From Ascoidea rubescens DSM 1968 (lineage: Eukaryota > Ascomycota > Saccharomycetes > Ascoideales > Ascoideaceae): DNA of 64,000 bases. The notes under the pieces were generated by a model, which was not told where the DNA came from, did not search any database, and saw only the letters and a list, made by a program, of their open reading frames with translations. The translations under genes were made by a program, and so were the position numbers. Positions 20,005 to 31,900 of the stretch are shown piece by piece (position 1 is the stretch's first letter; the number at the start of each line of letters is the position of its first letter). Location of the stretch: positions 438,912 through 502,911 of the forward strand of contig NW_017962921.1 of NCBI RefSeq assembly GCF_001661345.1, written 5' to 3'.

Positions 20005-23000
20005 ATGCTGGCAATTGCCCAACAAACCCCACAGACCTCTTTCAAATCAATAGCCTCTGGTCTCGTCAACAGAATAAGCTCCCTATTGTCTGTACAAACT
20101 TCCTATTCAATTGCTGAAACTGAATCTGATCCTATCTTCATATCAACAAGAAAAAACTTGCTTTCCTTAGCAACAACTCCTGTTTTCCCTGATTTACTCG
20201 ACGCATGCATCAATCTCCTAGACTCCTACAACAAACAAGATAAATACCTCCCTATCAAAAAGAGATCTGACGAATCCCTCAAATGCATCTCGATAATAAC
20301 AACTCTACTATCAGACATCACCGAGAAAAACTGGTCTGCAAAAGAAAACCATGGCTTGTCCATTGTCAACTCCCAATCAACATCTTCTACCTCTGGTTCT
20401 GATAAAGATATACCTCATACTGTCAAAGCTGACGCCTTAAACACTGCCTGTGTTGCAAAATACTTGAATGTTTTGATAAAACTAAAATCAAACAAAACTG
20501 TCAAAAGTGAGCTAGAGATAATCGAGGGCGTTTCCTCCCAATTGGAGTACTTCAACTCAAAATTCATCATAGGTGATATCGACTACAGTGTCACTGCTAT
20601 AATAAGATACATTGGCTCCTCTAACCAATTGGATTTCTCAGATTTTGTCATGAACTCAATAGGCAATCTAAAACCACAGTCCCATGTAAAAGATGCTGAT
20701 TGCTTGCCCTATTTCGAGCTAATCGGTTATATATATCTTGATGAAACATACTTGTTAAGAATATTCAAAGATGCTTGGATTCTATTCAATCTCGTCAAAT
20801 CCCCAATTTTACAACAATTGGCCCTAGCTTTTTTCGTTAAAGCTATAAGATACTGGTTAACTGCTAGACCAGAGGAGTATTTATCCTGCACAAGAGGCGA
20901 TCAAATCATTGTCAGAGAATCTGAAAATCTATTTGATTACGTTTATTCGTCCTTTTACAATGGAAAGAACTCAAGAGTCGCCGTAAGACTATTGACCACT
21001 TTGATCATCTTGATCCCCAAATCCTTTGAAAACTACAACAATTCCTCCAAGGCAAAATTACTATTAACCTCAAACACCTTTAATAAAAAACAAAAGTTTT
21101 TGTCAACGATGGTTAAAAATTTAAACCAAATCACCAAAGATCCTCCTCCAATAATCTCAATTAATGATACTACTACAACTAATGCTACCGATGAAATTGT
21201 AAATGTTGAGAGTTTTACAACGTTCTTCAGTTTTGCTGGTCTCCTATATAGATATGAACCAAATCACTCATTAGTCACCTTTGCACTAAACTACAACGAC
21301 TGTTTATTTGATCTTTTGCATCCTGCTTATCGTGACACCTCAGATTGCATTGACAATTCACTATATGACACCTTGAGAAGAGACTATTATACTGCCTCGA
21401 TATTGCTTTTCCCTGAAAAAGCTATTCACGATGTTTTTTCAGTGTTTAACGATCCCAACAGTAGTTTGACTCAAATTTATAGCTACATGTCAAATATCAG
21501 GACTTTCAGTAAAAATCCTCGTGCTAGAGAGCAGTTCGAAGCATTTTTGGACCAAATTGTTATCTCTTTGAGAAATTCTGCTCTAAGAGTCTCTGATATA
21601 GTTAAAGATACGGTTTTTGATTTTGAATCAATGGTAAGCTCTTCAAACTCAGACAACTCTAATAGTGATTTTAATTATTCCATGACATATTCTAGTGGGA
21701 AAACTATATCCCAACATAGCAATCCTTCTTCCTATGGTGTGGATGGCCAAAACATGAAATTAAATGGCAATCTTTTATCATCAAGCAATAGTATCTCAAA
21801 CTTTTCAATGACCAGTGGTGGTTCTAATCATTCAAACAAGGCTAATTTTATTCTTTCATCCAGTTCTCCAGCTTCTTCCATCCCTCCTTTGAGAAAAGAT
21901 GCTTCAAATGTAACAAATGGCAATGGTATTTCCAATGGTGTCAATGGTGGTTCAAAATCGAGATCTAAAAAGGAAGCTGCAAGACACTTGTTCAAATATG
22001 ATAAACATGACAAAAGATCCTCAAGTTCTAATCAGCCAAAATCTCCTTTCTCTCCACCTCCTTCTACATTATCAAGCTCGGCTACCATTGGAACCGGAGC
22101 CTCATCCAATTATTCGGGCAGTTATGGTTTATCTGCATCTACAACTGTCAATACTGCAACACCTTCAACGGTGGATTCAATAGTGAGTGCAAACACACAA
22201 CTAGATATGAGAAAAGCAGAGGCCTCTGAATACCGTAGAAGGAGAGCTAACCCAACTTTGATTTCAAGAGAAATCTTGAAAGAATTTTTAGGTATATTCA
22301 GACCTTGTCCATTTAAATTCTTTAAAACAGAAAAGTCCAATTTTTCGAATTTTACATCTAATTCCAATGAACAAGTAGTTGCTGCACAGGAATCAGGTTT
22401 CTTATTAACTGAAATGGACGATTACTTACAGATTGCAACAATTGCTATTTGTGACACCAACACCAAGTTAGTTGAAATGGGAAGAAGATTTTGTTTAAGA
22501 TTCATGAACTTGGACGATAGCCCATCCTACTATCAAATTTATAGTGGGTTTTTCTCTTCTGGTTGGTGTATTAGATCGCTTTCTAGGTCTCTATTAAATT
22601 ACAGATTAACCGACAAAAAACTAAAAGAATTATTGGCCATAATAGTCCAGTTTATTGACTACAGAAACGCTATAGTTGAACAAATGAATGTTGATGATTT
22701 ATTTGATAATATTGGCAGTGGTGCTCATGGCTTTTGCAAGTCATTGTATACTGAATTGGAAAAAATCATTTATATATGTCTCTGTTCACCAGATGTTGAT
22801 ATTTATAGATTGGTCAAAAAAACAGCTAAGGTTATGATTGATGAATTGAATTCTGGGTACAGACACCATAAAATTATTAGAGAAGAGTCTAATGAATTGT
22901 TTTTGAGTAGAATAGGTAATGATGACTATTTTGTTAGTGGTGCTGTTGCATTGCAAAAAAGAATTAGAAAGTTTTTGCTTCAATATGGCAATAAATTATC

Positions 23001-26000
23001 AGTTGGTTTACAAGAATGTTTGGATATCATGTATGAGAGATGGCTTGAACACACAAAGATCAAATCTCCCAGCAAAATAGACATTATAGAACATCGTAAT
23101 TATTCTGGGTTTATTGCTGTTACTTCTGGTCTTGTATTGGATTCAGAAGCTGACTCTTCAAGCACTCTGAAGGACAAAGGTTATGTTAAAAGTTTAATTA
23201 ACAGAAAAATGGACATGCTAGCAAGCGATGATTTAACGATGAAAGAAAATGCCAAAGATGTTTTATCATCAGAATTGCATCCTTCTTCTCAAAGAATACT
23301 TTTAGAAATGATTGAAGAAAAAGTAAATAAATTTTCCTACAAAAAGGGTGAATTGGATGAAAGCGAGTTATCATTAGTTGAATGTTATGTTATCATTATA
23401 AAAGGCTGCATGGCTTCTGGAAATAAATTGAGGAACTTTGAAAATTCTGACAAGTTTATCTGGATATCCAATTCTGCTTGTGCTTTGATTGATGCCCAGC
23501 AAGCTTCCCAGCAAGTCGACACCATTGTATTAAGGCTAATGGTAAGAGCCTGTCGATTGTTCCAAAGACTTATGCTATATAGGGAGCAGCTTTGCTTAAG
23601 AGCTGGTATGATTAAGGTTGAGTACTTAAATTATGCTGTCAGTTGGCTAGAAGAATCAGTATTTAGAGATAAATATAAGTCTAGAAGCAAAGACAAAGCA
23701 GACGAGAATTCAAGAAGCAAAAAAGAAATGGAGTATCTTTTTTCTGATCTTTCTGTGGAATCCAGCAAAGCGATTGCTGTCCTACTAGAAGGCATGGTAT
23801 TGGAATCCCCAAGTGCTCAGCATCCCAGAGAGTTTATTGTGGCCAGAGCTTTTTCTTTCAACAACTACTTTACATTGTTTTTAAGAGTATTGGAGCGTTT
23901 TTCTGCTAGAGCTGGTTCTAAAGACATGTTTTCTGTGTCCAAACAAAAAGCCGGTATAATTATGGAGCAAATGATCAATTCTCTAAGTAATATGCTTGGT
24001 CGCAACCATCGTTGGGGTATGCAATTCGCTATTCCTCTTGGTTTCCACGAAGACCACAGAGTTCGTTTGTCGTTTTTAAAGGTTTTTAACAATGTTATAA
24101 AGTCTCTTCACGAAGAGACAAATGAAACTCAGGAATCAAAAGAGGAATATTATTTAGATGCAACCAAAGTCCTTTTAAGCTCTAAAATATTTCTTTTAGT
24201 CTGCTCTGATGCCTGTCCTTCTTCTGAAGTTGATTCGTATTCTAAATCATTATTGTCTTGGAATGAGTCTATTGGAAATTCTGTGATTTGCATTAATGAT
24301 TTCATTTCATGGGAAATTAAAAAGTCCTCCTCTATTGTGGATATTCTCAGAAGAAATATTGTACCAAGTAGAGTCCTATCGATGTATGCTAAAGATCATG
24401 GTTCTGCATATCTTATTGAGACGTTGCGTCCAGTTCTTAATGGTTTAGTAAAAAATAATGATTTCTTTGAAGTTGAAAAAATACAGCCAGGAGAACCTGG
24501 TGCTGAACAAAATCTTAATAAGTTCATGTACTACCTAAAGAAGTTGGTGGAAGATATTTATAATTCTATTGACATAGTTCCCCTTGAGTTCAAATCAATT
24601 TGCGCTCATATGAGAAAAGAAGCTGCTAAAAAGGCAACAGAAACTACTGCTATTGTTTTAGTTGGTTCTTTTATGTTTTTGCGTTTTTTGTGTCCAGCTG
24701 TTGTCAGTCCAGAGTCTGAAAATTTATTGGATTCTCCACCAAATAAACAAAGCAAGAGATCTTTGATTTTATTAGCCAAAGTACTTCAAAATATTGCCAA
24801 TGGTTCTTTAACTTCGTTAAAATGGCCGTTGTTGCTAAGCAGAATGGATGAGCTTAATAAACTAAATGATAAAATTTTCAAATTCTTGCGATTAATCTCC
24901 AAAGACAATGGATATCAAGAAAAGTTTGATATCTCTAGTATTAAGCTTTATTTACCATTAGATTATCACAAATTTTGCTATCGTCATATGCAAGAAATTA
25001 GACATAACGTTCTTGATTACAAGAATGACTATGGAGTTCCTCTTGAAGAAAAATACAAACTTATAAACAAACTTGACGAGTTTGCTTTGAAAATTGGTCC
25101 TCCTATTGATTTATATTACTGTCGTATACCAGAAAATATCAAACATAACGATACCAAAAATGAACTATATGATTTCATGAATAAACATGCTGATGCAAAT
25201 ATTGATGTTATTGTGGATAGTCCATTTCTTCAACAAAAAATTGCTAGAGATGGAACTCCAATGTTGGTTTTCTCATACTTTTATTACCAACAATTAGATA
25301 TTGATCAAGAACTAATTCTTTTTAGAATGTTTCAACTTGCAAGCAGAGTTTGGGACAGCAAATATTATGTTGTTGTGGATTGCTCTCGTTTTAAAAAAGA
25401 TCACTCGATTCCTTTATTTGAAGAAATGGAATTATTGGCACCTGAACCAATGAAAAAGAATTGTGTCAGTATGTTCTATTACAATGTTTGTGATGGGTAT
25501 CTCCCAATCTTGGTTGAAAACATCAAACAACGTGAAAAGGGTGGTTTGTTCAACCCATTTAACGTTCGTTACTCATTCTTATCGATGTTTGATGATCCAC
25601 GTCTTATTCATACATTGGGTTTATCGAAACACAGTTTGAATATTTTAAATCAAGTTAGAATCACCTTTACTGATTTTGAAATGTACCTGCCAGAGCAAAA
25701 GAAATACTTTCCTGGTATAATCAAGGTTGGAGGTAAGTATACATCATTTGGATTGGCTCATCCAAGAAGATTAAAAATTGCTGGTTCAATTAAAAGTGTG
25801 AGAGTTGTGAATGTTCGTCGTGATATTTGTTTTGCTGAATCTTCTTTAAGTCACTATACTGATAATCCTTATGAGTTTAGTTTATATGATAATGTTGATA
25901 AAAAACAATTGATTTTTGCTTGTCCTAGAAGATTTGAATTGATCAGAACTGTTTATATTTCAAAACTTTCAAAAAACAACAAGTCTTTGGATAACTTGGA

Positions 26001-28344
26001 TACTATTCAAGAACTTCAACCTATTGAATTGTTGCCTGAGGTGCTATGTATTGACTTCCTTGGTATTCTTTCTCGTTCATCTGATATTCGTACTTCATGT
26101 TATGATTTATTAGCCTCATCCGTTGAGTGCTTCTCATTAAACATAAGCAAAAGAATCCGAAATTCAGAAGTTATTTTATTTCCTAAAGATAACCTTGCTT
26201 TTGTCACCTCTGTTTCTAAAAGTCTAGCTTTATATCATCCAGAACTTACTTACTATTTCATTCATTATTTTTTTACTGCTTACAAAAGTAGTGACAGTCA
26301 AAAATTTAATTGTATAATGTTCATATCCCCTTGGATAAAGAATATTTATGATCACATATTTTTATCCAATGAGTTTGGTAAAGAAAAGGGGCTTGAAATT
26401 GTAAAAGAGATTGTGGAGGTTGCGCCAATTGATGATATAACTATTGGTGCTTTTACAGAGTACATCTGGAAATATTTAACTGATGATGATAGAATTGCTG
26501 AATATCTTGTCGAGGAGATTGTCAACAGAGCATTAAATCGTGAAGCTGAGTATGGTGATTGTGAGAATGTTATTGCTTTGCTTTCTTTGTACCCTTCAAT
26601 AGAAGTATGTGGACAGGTTATCCAGCAAATTAAAGAGATCATCTACATACCTTTATTACTGGTTGATACTGAAATTCACATTGAATATTGCTGGATCAAA
26701 TTAACAGTCTTGGTAAAATGTTGTGTTTCTCTATTCTTTGAGTGTACTAAAGGAACTCTTCAATTTTTCCCAGATCTTGTGCACATATTGTCAATGTTGA
26801 TTGATCTAGGACCTCATGATTTGAGAGTTTCTTTGAACAGTTTGTCTATTAATATTATCCATTCTCTATTACTTAACCAAAAAGACTTTTCTGAAGCTGC
26901 AGTATCCAAATTGGAAGAAATTGACCAAAAGATATCAGGCCCTTCTGCCAAAACTCTATTTGGTTTGTTCAGAAGTGGTAAGGACATGAACAGTCCTCTT
27001 CCTTATGATCCAACAAGAATATATGGTAAAGTTCTTTCTTTAGAGTCTGTTATTGATGGATTTGTTGATTTCATTCGTGTTGCGCCAGTGGAATATTCGA
27101 CTGTTTGGAACATAAGGTGGTACGCCTATACCATGGATTGTGCCTTTAAAACTAATTCTCTAATTCTTGCTCGTGCCATTATTTGTGGTGGGCTTCTTTG
27201 CAAGAGAGATGCTGAAGATCCTTTAGTTTTGAAATTTATTATTTTGGCACTTAAATTGTTCAAGAAGTACGACACTTCGACTGAAGATGGTATGGTCATT
27301 TTAGCCTCATGTCTCTTTGCAATTAGTAGACTTGTCGATGGTCTTTCGCCCTCTTCGATCTTCCACACCAGATTGTTTTGGCTTGGTGCAGCTATTACTA
27401 CTTCTGCTAATGTTGTCTTGTATCAGGGTTCTATCAAAATTCTAGGAAGAAGTCTTGATTCCATGGAAAGAACCAACGGATTCAGTGACAACAGAGTGAT
27501 TGAAAGAATTATGGGTGACAAAAAGATATTTGGAGATAGTTTTGTTAAATACGAGTCTCTCGGTAACATTGTTGTCTCAGAAAAGAACTTTGATGTTGCC
27601 ATGTTGCATCGAATAATCAGAGGATTGCGATTGCCATATTTGAGGGAAGCTGCCTTTCATGTTTTGCAGATCTTTTTTAGAGTAAGAACAGTTCATGCAA
27701 TACTGGCCTCCAAACAAGGCTCTCCATATGACTCCAATTCTGTCAGCTATCTATTGATGTTATACATGCTCTCAAGATCGAATAACGAATTAAAGGGAAT
27801 AATGAAGGCAGCAGGATTGGACCCCAACAACACAATTTTCCTCAGTGAAAGCGTTGAAGTCCCAAGAATATTAGTTGACTATCTATTAACTGGTATTCCT
27901 GAGGCAATGTTTGTCTTGCTACAAGGTGCTCTTTATTTTGCCTCAACAACCGACGATTACAACGTCAAGAACCGTTTCTTGCTTTTGTTCTATTATATTG
28001 GCAAGAAAGACCATGATATACTATTTTCCTGCTACTTGGATATCAAGGAGCAATTGCAGAAGGAAATTGTTGCAACAACCACTCCTTTCCATGTTTTGCA
28101 ACTTTGCTATGATTTGATTGCTCTTGCAGCTCATAGTCCTGAATATCCCAACCAAGAAAGACACAAAAATGCTATTGATTCATTATTGGTTGAATACAAT
28201 CTTTTGGGTATTAGAAATTGGGCCTTCTCTTCTCCTGATCCTTTCAAAGAATCGAAAGCTGAAGACATGTATGACAGACTTAAATATGTTCAGGTTTTCT
28301 GTACTGATGCATTTATGACAATTAAACCAGAACAACTTAAGTGA
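20005..28344 (+). CDS. IRA2: Ras GTPase-activating protein, Ira1/Ira2 (neurofibromin) family
   Basis: The protein has 2779 residues and stimulates GTP hydrolysis by Ras, lowering cAMP-PKA signalling. The catalytic RasGAP domain spans about residues 1445-1640. It begins with ILRRN, where Arg1449 aligns with the arginine finger of neurofibromin, and includes the signature FLRFLCPA (1558-1565) followed by VVSP. A Sec14-like lipid-binding segment follows at about 1735-1860 (TPMLVFSYFYYQQLD, YYVVVDCSRFKKD), then a PH-like region. The rest is helical repeat. Residues about 540-760 are a Ser/Asn-rich linker. It is slightly shorter than S. cerevisiae Ira2 (~3079). I cannot tell IRA1 from IRA2 orthology; only one copy is visible here. 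The ATG at 20005 is the first in a 1.4-kb ATG-free tract. It faces the MSB3/4 gene. Confidence 0.95.
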   Translation: MLAIAQQTPQTSFKSIASGLVNRISSLLSVQTSYSIAETESDPIFISTRKNLLSLATTPVFPDLLDACINLLDSYNKQDKYLPIKKRSDESLKCISIITTLLSDITEKNWSAKENHGLSIVNSQSTSSTSGSDKDIPHTVKADALNTACVAKYLNVLIKLKSNKTVKSELEIIEGVSSQLEYFNSKFIIGDIDYSVTAIIRYIGSSNQLDFSDFVMNSIGNLKPQSHVKDADCLPYFELIGYIYLDETYLLRIFKDAWILFNLVKSPILQQLALAFFVKAIRYWLTARPEEYLSCTRGDQIIVRESENLFDYVYSSFYNGKNSRVAVRLLTTLIILIPKSFENYNNSSKAKLLLTSNTFNKKQKFLSTMVKNLNQITKDPPPIISINDTTTTNATDEIVNVESFTTFFSFAGLLYRYEPNHSLVTFALNYNDCLFDLLHPAYRDTSDCIDNSLYDTLRRDYYTASILLFPEKAIHDVFSVFNDPNSSLTQIYSYMSNIRTFSKNPRAREQFEAFLDQIVISLRNSALRVSDIVKDTVFDFESMVSSSNSDNSNSDFNYSMTYSSGKTISQHSNPSSYGVDGQNMKLNGNLLSSSNSISNFSMTSGGSNHSNKANFILSSSSPASSIPPLRKDASNVTNGNGISNGVNGGSKSRSKKEAARHLFKYDKHDKRSSSSNQPKSPFSPPPSTLSSSATIGTGASSNYSGSYGLSASTTVNTATPSTVDSIVSANTQLDMRKAEASEYRRRRANPTLISREILKEFLGIFRPCPFKFFKTEKSNFSNFTSNSNEQVVAAQESGFLLTEMDDYLQIATIAICDTNTKLVEMGRRFCLRFMNLDDSPSYYQIYSGFFSSGWCIRSLSRSLLNYRLTDKKLKELLAIIVQFIDYRNAIVEQMNVDDLFDNIGSGAHGFCKSLYTELEKIIYICLCSPDVDIYRLVKKTAKVMIDELNSGYRHHKIIREESNELFLSRIGNDDYFVSGAVALQKRIRKFLLQYGNKLSVGLQECLDIMYERWLEHTKIKSPSKIDIIEHRNYSGFIAVTSGLVLDSEADSSSTLKDKGYVKSLINRKMDMLASDDLTMKENAKDVLSSELHPSSQRILLEMIEEKVNKFSYKKGELDESELSLVECYVIIIKGCMASGNKLRNFENSDKFIWISNSACALIDAQQASQQVDTIVLRLMVRACRLFQRLMLYREQLCLRAGMIKVEYLNYAVSWLEESVFRDKYKSRSKDKADENSRSKKEMEYLFSDLSVESSKAIAVLLEGMVLESPSAQHPREFIVARAFSFNNYFTLFLRVLERFSARAGSKDMFSVSKQKAGIIMEQMINSLSNMLGRNHRWGMQFAIPLGFHEDHRVRLSFLKVFNNVIKSLHEETNETQESKEEYYLDATKVLLSSKIFLLVCSDACPSSEVDSYSKSLLSWNESIGNSVICINDFISWEIKKSSSIVDILRRNIVPSRVLSMYAKDHGSAYLIETLRPVLNGLVKNNDFFEVEKIQPGEPGAEQNLNKFMYYLKKLVEDIYNSIDIVPLEFKSICAHMRKEAAKKATETTAIVLVGSFMFLRFLCPAVVSPESENLLDSPPNKQSKRSLILLAKVLQNIANGSLTSLKWPLLLSRMDELNKLNDKIFKFLRLISKDNGYQEKFDISSIKLYLPLDYHKFCYRHMQEIRHNVLDYKNDYGVPLEEKYKLINKLDEFALKIGPPIDLYYCRIPENIKHNDTKNELYDFMNKHADANIDVIVDSPFLQQKIARDGTPMLVFSYFYYQQLDIDQELILFRMFQLASRVWDSKYYVVVDCSRFKKDHSIPLFEEMELLAPEPMKKNCVSMFYYNVCDGYLPILVENIKQREKGGLFNPFNVRYSFLSMFDDPRLIHTLGLSKHSLNILNQVRITFTDFEMYLPEQKKYFPGIIKVGGKYTSFGLAHPRRLKIAGSIKSVRVVNVRRDICFAESSLSHYTDNPYEFSLYDNVDKKQLIFACPRRFELIRTVYISKLSKNNKSLDNLDTIQELQPIELLPEVLCIDFLGILSRSSDIRTSCYDLLASSVECFSLNISKRIRNSEVILFPKDNLAFVTSVSKSLALYHPELTYYFIHYFFTAYKSSDSQKFNCIMFISPWIKNIYDHIFLSNEFGKEKGLEIVKEIVEVAPIDDITIGAFTEYIWKYLTDDDRIAEYLVEEIVNRALNREAEYGDCENVIALLSLYPSIEVCGQVIQQIKEIIYIPLLLVDTEIHIEYCWIKLTVLVKCCVSLFFECTKGTLQFFPDLVHILSMLIDLGPHDLRVSLNSLSINIIHSLLLNQKDFSEAAVSKLEEIDQKISGPSAKTLFGLFRSGKDMNSPLPYDPTRIYGKVLSLESVIDGFVDFIRVAPVEYSTVWNIRWYAYTMDCAFKTNSLILARAIICGGLLCKRDAEDPLVLKFIILALKLFKKYDTSTEDGMVILASCLFAISRLVDGLSPSSIFHTRLFWLGAAITTSANVVLYQGSIKILGRSLDSMERTNGFSDNRVIERIMGDKKIFGDSFVKYESLGNIVVSEKNFDVAMLHRIIRGLRLPYLREAAFHVLQIFFRVRTVHAILASKQGSPYDSNSVSYLLMLYMLSRSNNELKGIMKAAGLDPNNTIFLSESVEVPRILVDYLLTGIPEAMFVLLQGALYFASTTDDYNVKNRFLLLFYYIGKKDHDILFSCYLDIKEQLQKEIVATTTPFHVLQLCYDLIALAAHSPEYPNQERHKNAIDSLLVEYNLLGIRNWAFSSPDPFKESKAEDMYDRLKYVQVFCTDAFMTIKPEQLK

Positions 28345-28988
28345 GCTCTTTTCCGATTAGTTTGGGTTTTTTATTTACTTTTGGCAGTGTTTAATGAGAG
28401 ACGATATAAGCTTGATATTTTGTGACATTGGTAATGTTTATTTGAATTTTTCGAGCTGTTGACTATTTTGATTTTTTGATTTTATTTTACTTTTTACCTT
28501 TCTATTTTTTTCCTTTTAGTTTACTGTGTTTTTGTCTGAATTTGACACTTCTCTATTCTTGAAATAGAGTATTTTATTGCTGTTTATATTTCAATTAGTT
28601 TTTTAATAGTTTTGTTTTTCAATTTTATTGTTTTCTTTTTGATGAACATAATATTTAAATTTATAAGTTTATAAATTTTAGTTTTTAGTCTCCACTTTTA
28701 ATAATAGCACTAATGTTTATTTTTTTGTTTTGTAGATGAAATTAAGAAACCAAGCTTATTAACAAACCAAGCCTATCAAGAAACTAGAAATGAAACTAAA
28801 ACTAAGACTAAAACAAGATGGAAAAAGAAACGAAAACATTTGATCAATTAGTATGATCAACTAACATTAAAGAGCACGAAAAGAAAAAAAAGAAATTGAA
28901 TTAAAAAAAAAAGTTTGGAAATGTTATATTCTTAAATAAATCTAGAGAAAAAACAAATGAGGAAAATTCTGAAAAAACTCATTTTATT
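28345..28988. other. Convergent IRA/MSB3-type spacer
   Basis: AT-rich 3' flanks. T-rich on the IRA side and A-rich on the other, as expected for two converging 3' UTRs. An AAACTA/AAGACTAAAAC-type A-rich patch lies near 28780-28820. Nothing else is evident. Confidence 0.7.
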
Positions 28989-31900
28989 TCAGTTCCTTTT
29001 CCTTTTAATCATTTGCTTCTTCATTTTTTTCGTTAAAGCATGGTTCCAATGAACACCTACCAATCCATTTTTCTTAAAATCATATATTTCTGGGGTGAAT
29101 TTAAGAAGCTCCTCATTTTTGGTTAAAATATTATAACTTTCGTTTCCATTCACATCTCCATTTTCAATAAGACTTCCGTTTTTGCTAGACATATAACCAG
29201 TATTATTGGTCTTTCTTCTTTGGTCTTTTACAAACTTTCGACATCGATTGATTTCATCTTGAGAAATATGATTATAACCATTTCTCTTTTTGAAGCAAGT
29301 GTCAAACAAGGTGTTCACATCAATCAATTTCTTTGGATAGTTTTGGATCAATTGAAAAACCTCCATTTCATCTTTCATTTTTAAAATCTTGGGCTCACAG
29401 AGCTTAAATATTGTCAATGCCATTTTAATAAAAATTTTGCTTTCTTCATAAAAAAAGCAATCCCATATTCTTAATGTTGATTCTATTGGGACAATACCAA
29501 TGAAACAACTCATAAACCAACTGGCAGTGCATAACGTTATTGGGGGTAATTTTCTGACATTAACTTCAGCAGTTTTTTTTTTCGATTGTTTGTTGACAGA
29601 AGGTTCATTGAAATCGAACCCTATTTTTTCCCAAATGTTAGGCAAATACTCTTTTAAACATAGCATTAAAACGCCTTGATCGATATTTACGCCTTCCAAA
29701 TTCACATCATGAACTCCTGGTAATAATTTTGTTGTTATTATAACCAACATCCAAAAGGATTTTTCCTCATCCATGAAAATCAATAATAGGCCAGCGATAA
29801 AATTCAATGATTGACAATAACCTATTTGCGGTTGGTAGGCAGCAAACGCTGTCAACACCCTTCTCAAAGCTTGAACCAATGGTGTTTCGGTACTTAAATT
29901 TGTCTTTGTATTATCTGTTGAAAATATAGTTTCATTTTTATTTTTCAACAGATCTGTGTTGGATCCGCCACTTTCTCTGACCAAATTTAAAAAATTATCA
30001 TTTTTGAAGTACAGATTATCAGGAAAAGTTCTGTTTAAATCTCTTTCTATTATCTCAGTATCTTGATTTTTAATGTTGAGAGTGTTTTCAATGATTTTAT
30101 CGTATAAACCGATATTAGCATTTAGTTTTTCACTTCCTTTTGCATAAAACCACCAGGCATTACCTCTCCATTCAGCAGGTATACCCTTTCTTATATATTT
30201 TTTCAATTTGTTTGATTTTGTTGGAAATCTAATGGGGTTATCATTTTTATAGGAGGATAAGCCATTTTGTTTCATAAATATTTCCCATTTTTTTTTCCTT
30301 CTTGATAAATAAACTTCGTAATCGATCCACCATTGGTTATATTCATCTTCAGAGACAAATTGGGTTTTTTTTTTAAAACCGTATCTATCGTTTTCGGATT
30401 TTAAAAAAGCTGAGTTATTAACGGCTGAGGATAATTTGTGGTGAGACTCTATAGAATTTCGTATCAAGGAGGCAGTATGTCTTGAGGACTGAATTGAGGA
30501 TAGGCTTTCGTTCTTTAATTTCAAGAGCTTATCAGTGGTTAGTGAAGATGAGTTTTTTTTTTTTTTTTTTTTATTCAAAATAGTGGCTGTGGGTGGAACT
30601 GAGTTGATTTGGCTTGTCGATCTGTTTAAAATTCTATTATTTTTGTTGTTTGAGGATAAGTTTCTTTGGGGAATGATTTTATTATCGATAAGTTGAGTAT
30701 TTTTGTTGATGGTAATGTTGCTGTTGTTGTTATTTGTTAGAAATTTTATTTTTGAATTACGAATTGAATTTGAATTTGAATTTGAGTTTGAGTTCGAGTT
30801 TGAATTTGAACTTGAAAGAGATTGGGAAGAATTTATTTTAAATAGAGAAGGATTGTTTACGGCAGTTTTGTAAGACGCTATTGAAGAGATTTGACTATAT
30901 CTTTTATCTGTGTAATCATTGTAGTCGTTATTAATATTGTTGATAAAGGAACTATTGTTGTTGATGTTATTTGTAAGGTCTATATTGCTAATGTTTTTGT
31001 TCATATCTTTAATTAGATCATTTCCCTCATCGTCATCATCGTCATCATCGTCATTATCGTCATTATCGTCGTCTTCATCATTATTATAATCATTATCATC
31101 ATTGTCGTCATTTTTGCTCTTATTGGTATAATTGTTTGTAATTTTAGCACTGCTATTGATTTCCAGGTTATCCAAAGTATTAATAGTTTCGTTATCAATG
31201 TTTTCATTTGTATGAGAATTGATTGATATATTTTTAGTGGAGTTGTCACTGATATTTAAAAGAGTGTGTTGGAAGTTATTGGAGGGGATATTTTTATTTC
31301 TGATGTTGATATTATCAGTATCACTGTTTGAGATGTCAGAGAAGTTTCCATACATATCAATGACACTTAGGTATTTGACATTGTCTATTGATTGTTGAGT
31401 GTTTGATCTTTCTCTAAATTTTACAGGAGAATTGTTTACAGAGGAGTTTAGTATTGAGGAGGAGGCATTCAGTATTGGGGACTGGGGCAATAGGTGGATG
31501 TTCAAGTTGTTTAGAGCATTTAGGCCATTTAGGCCATTTAGGCCATTTAGAGTGTTTATGTTGTTGATGCTATTGATGTGGTTTATATGAGATAGGCTGT
31601 TTATACTGTTTATGTTTTTATTATTTGAGGTTGATATTGAAGATAGAGTTGAAGTTGATTCCAAGTTTGAGGGAGAGTTTGTGTATGAATCATTAAATTG
31701 AGTGTTGTTATTAGCATTGGGGGATCTTGCTGGGGGTGAGTTAAAATTTGAAAACTGCGAGGAATTTAGAACAGGAGTTGAGAATTTAAAGTGGTTTTTT
31801 GGGGAATTGTTGTTGTTGTTGTTGTTGCTGCTGTTGCTGTTGTTGACACTGTTACTTGAGTTATTGAGTGGATTTGAAAATTTGTTGTATAAATCAGCAT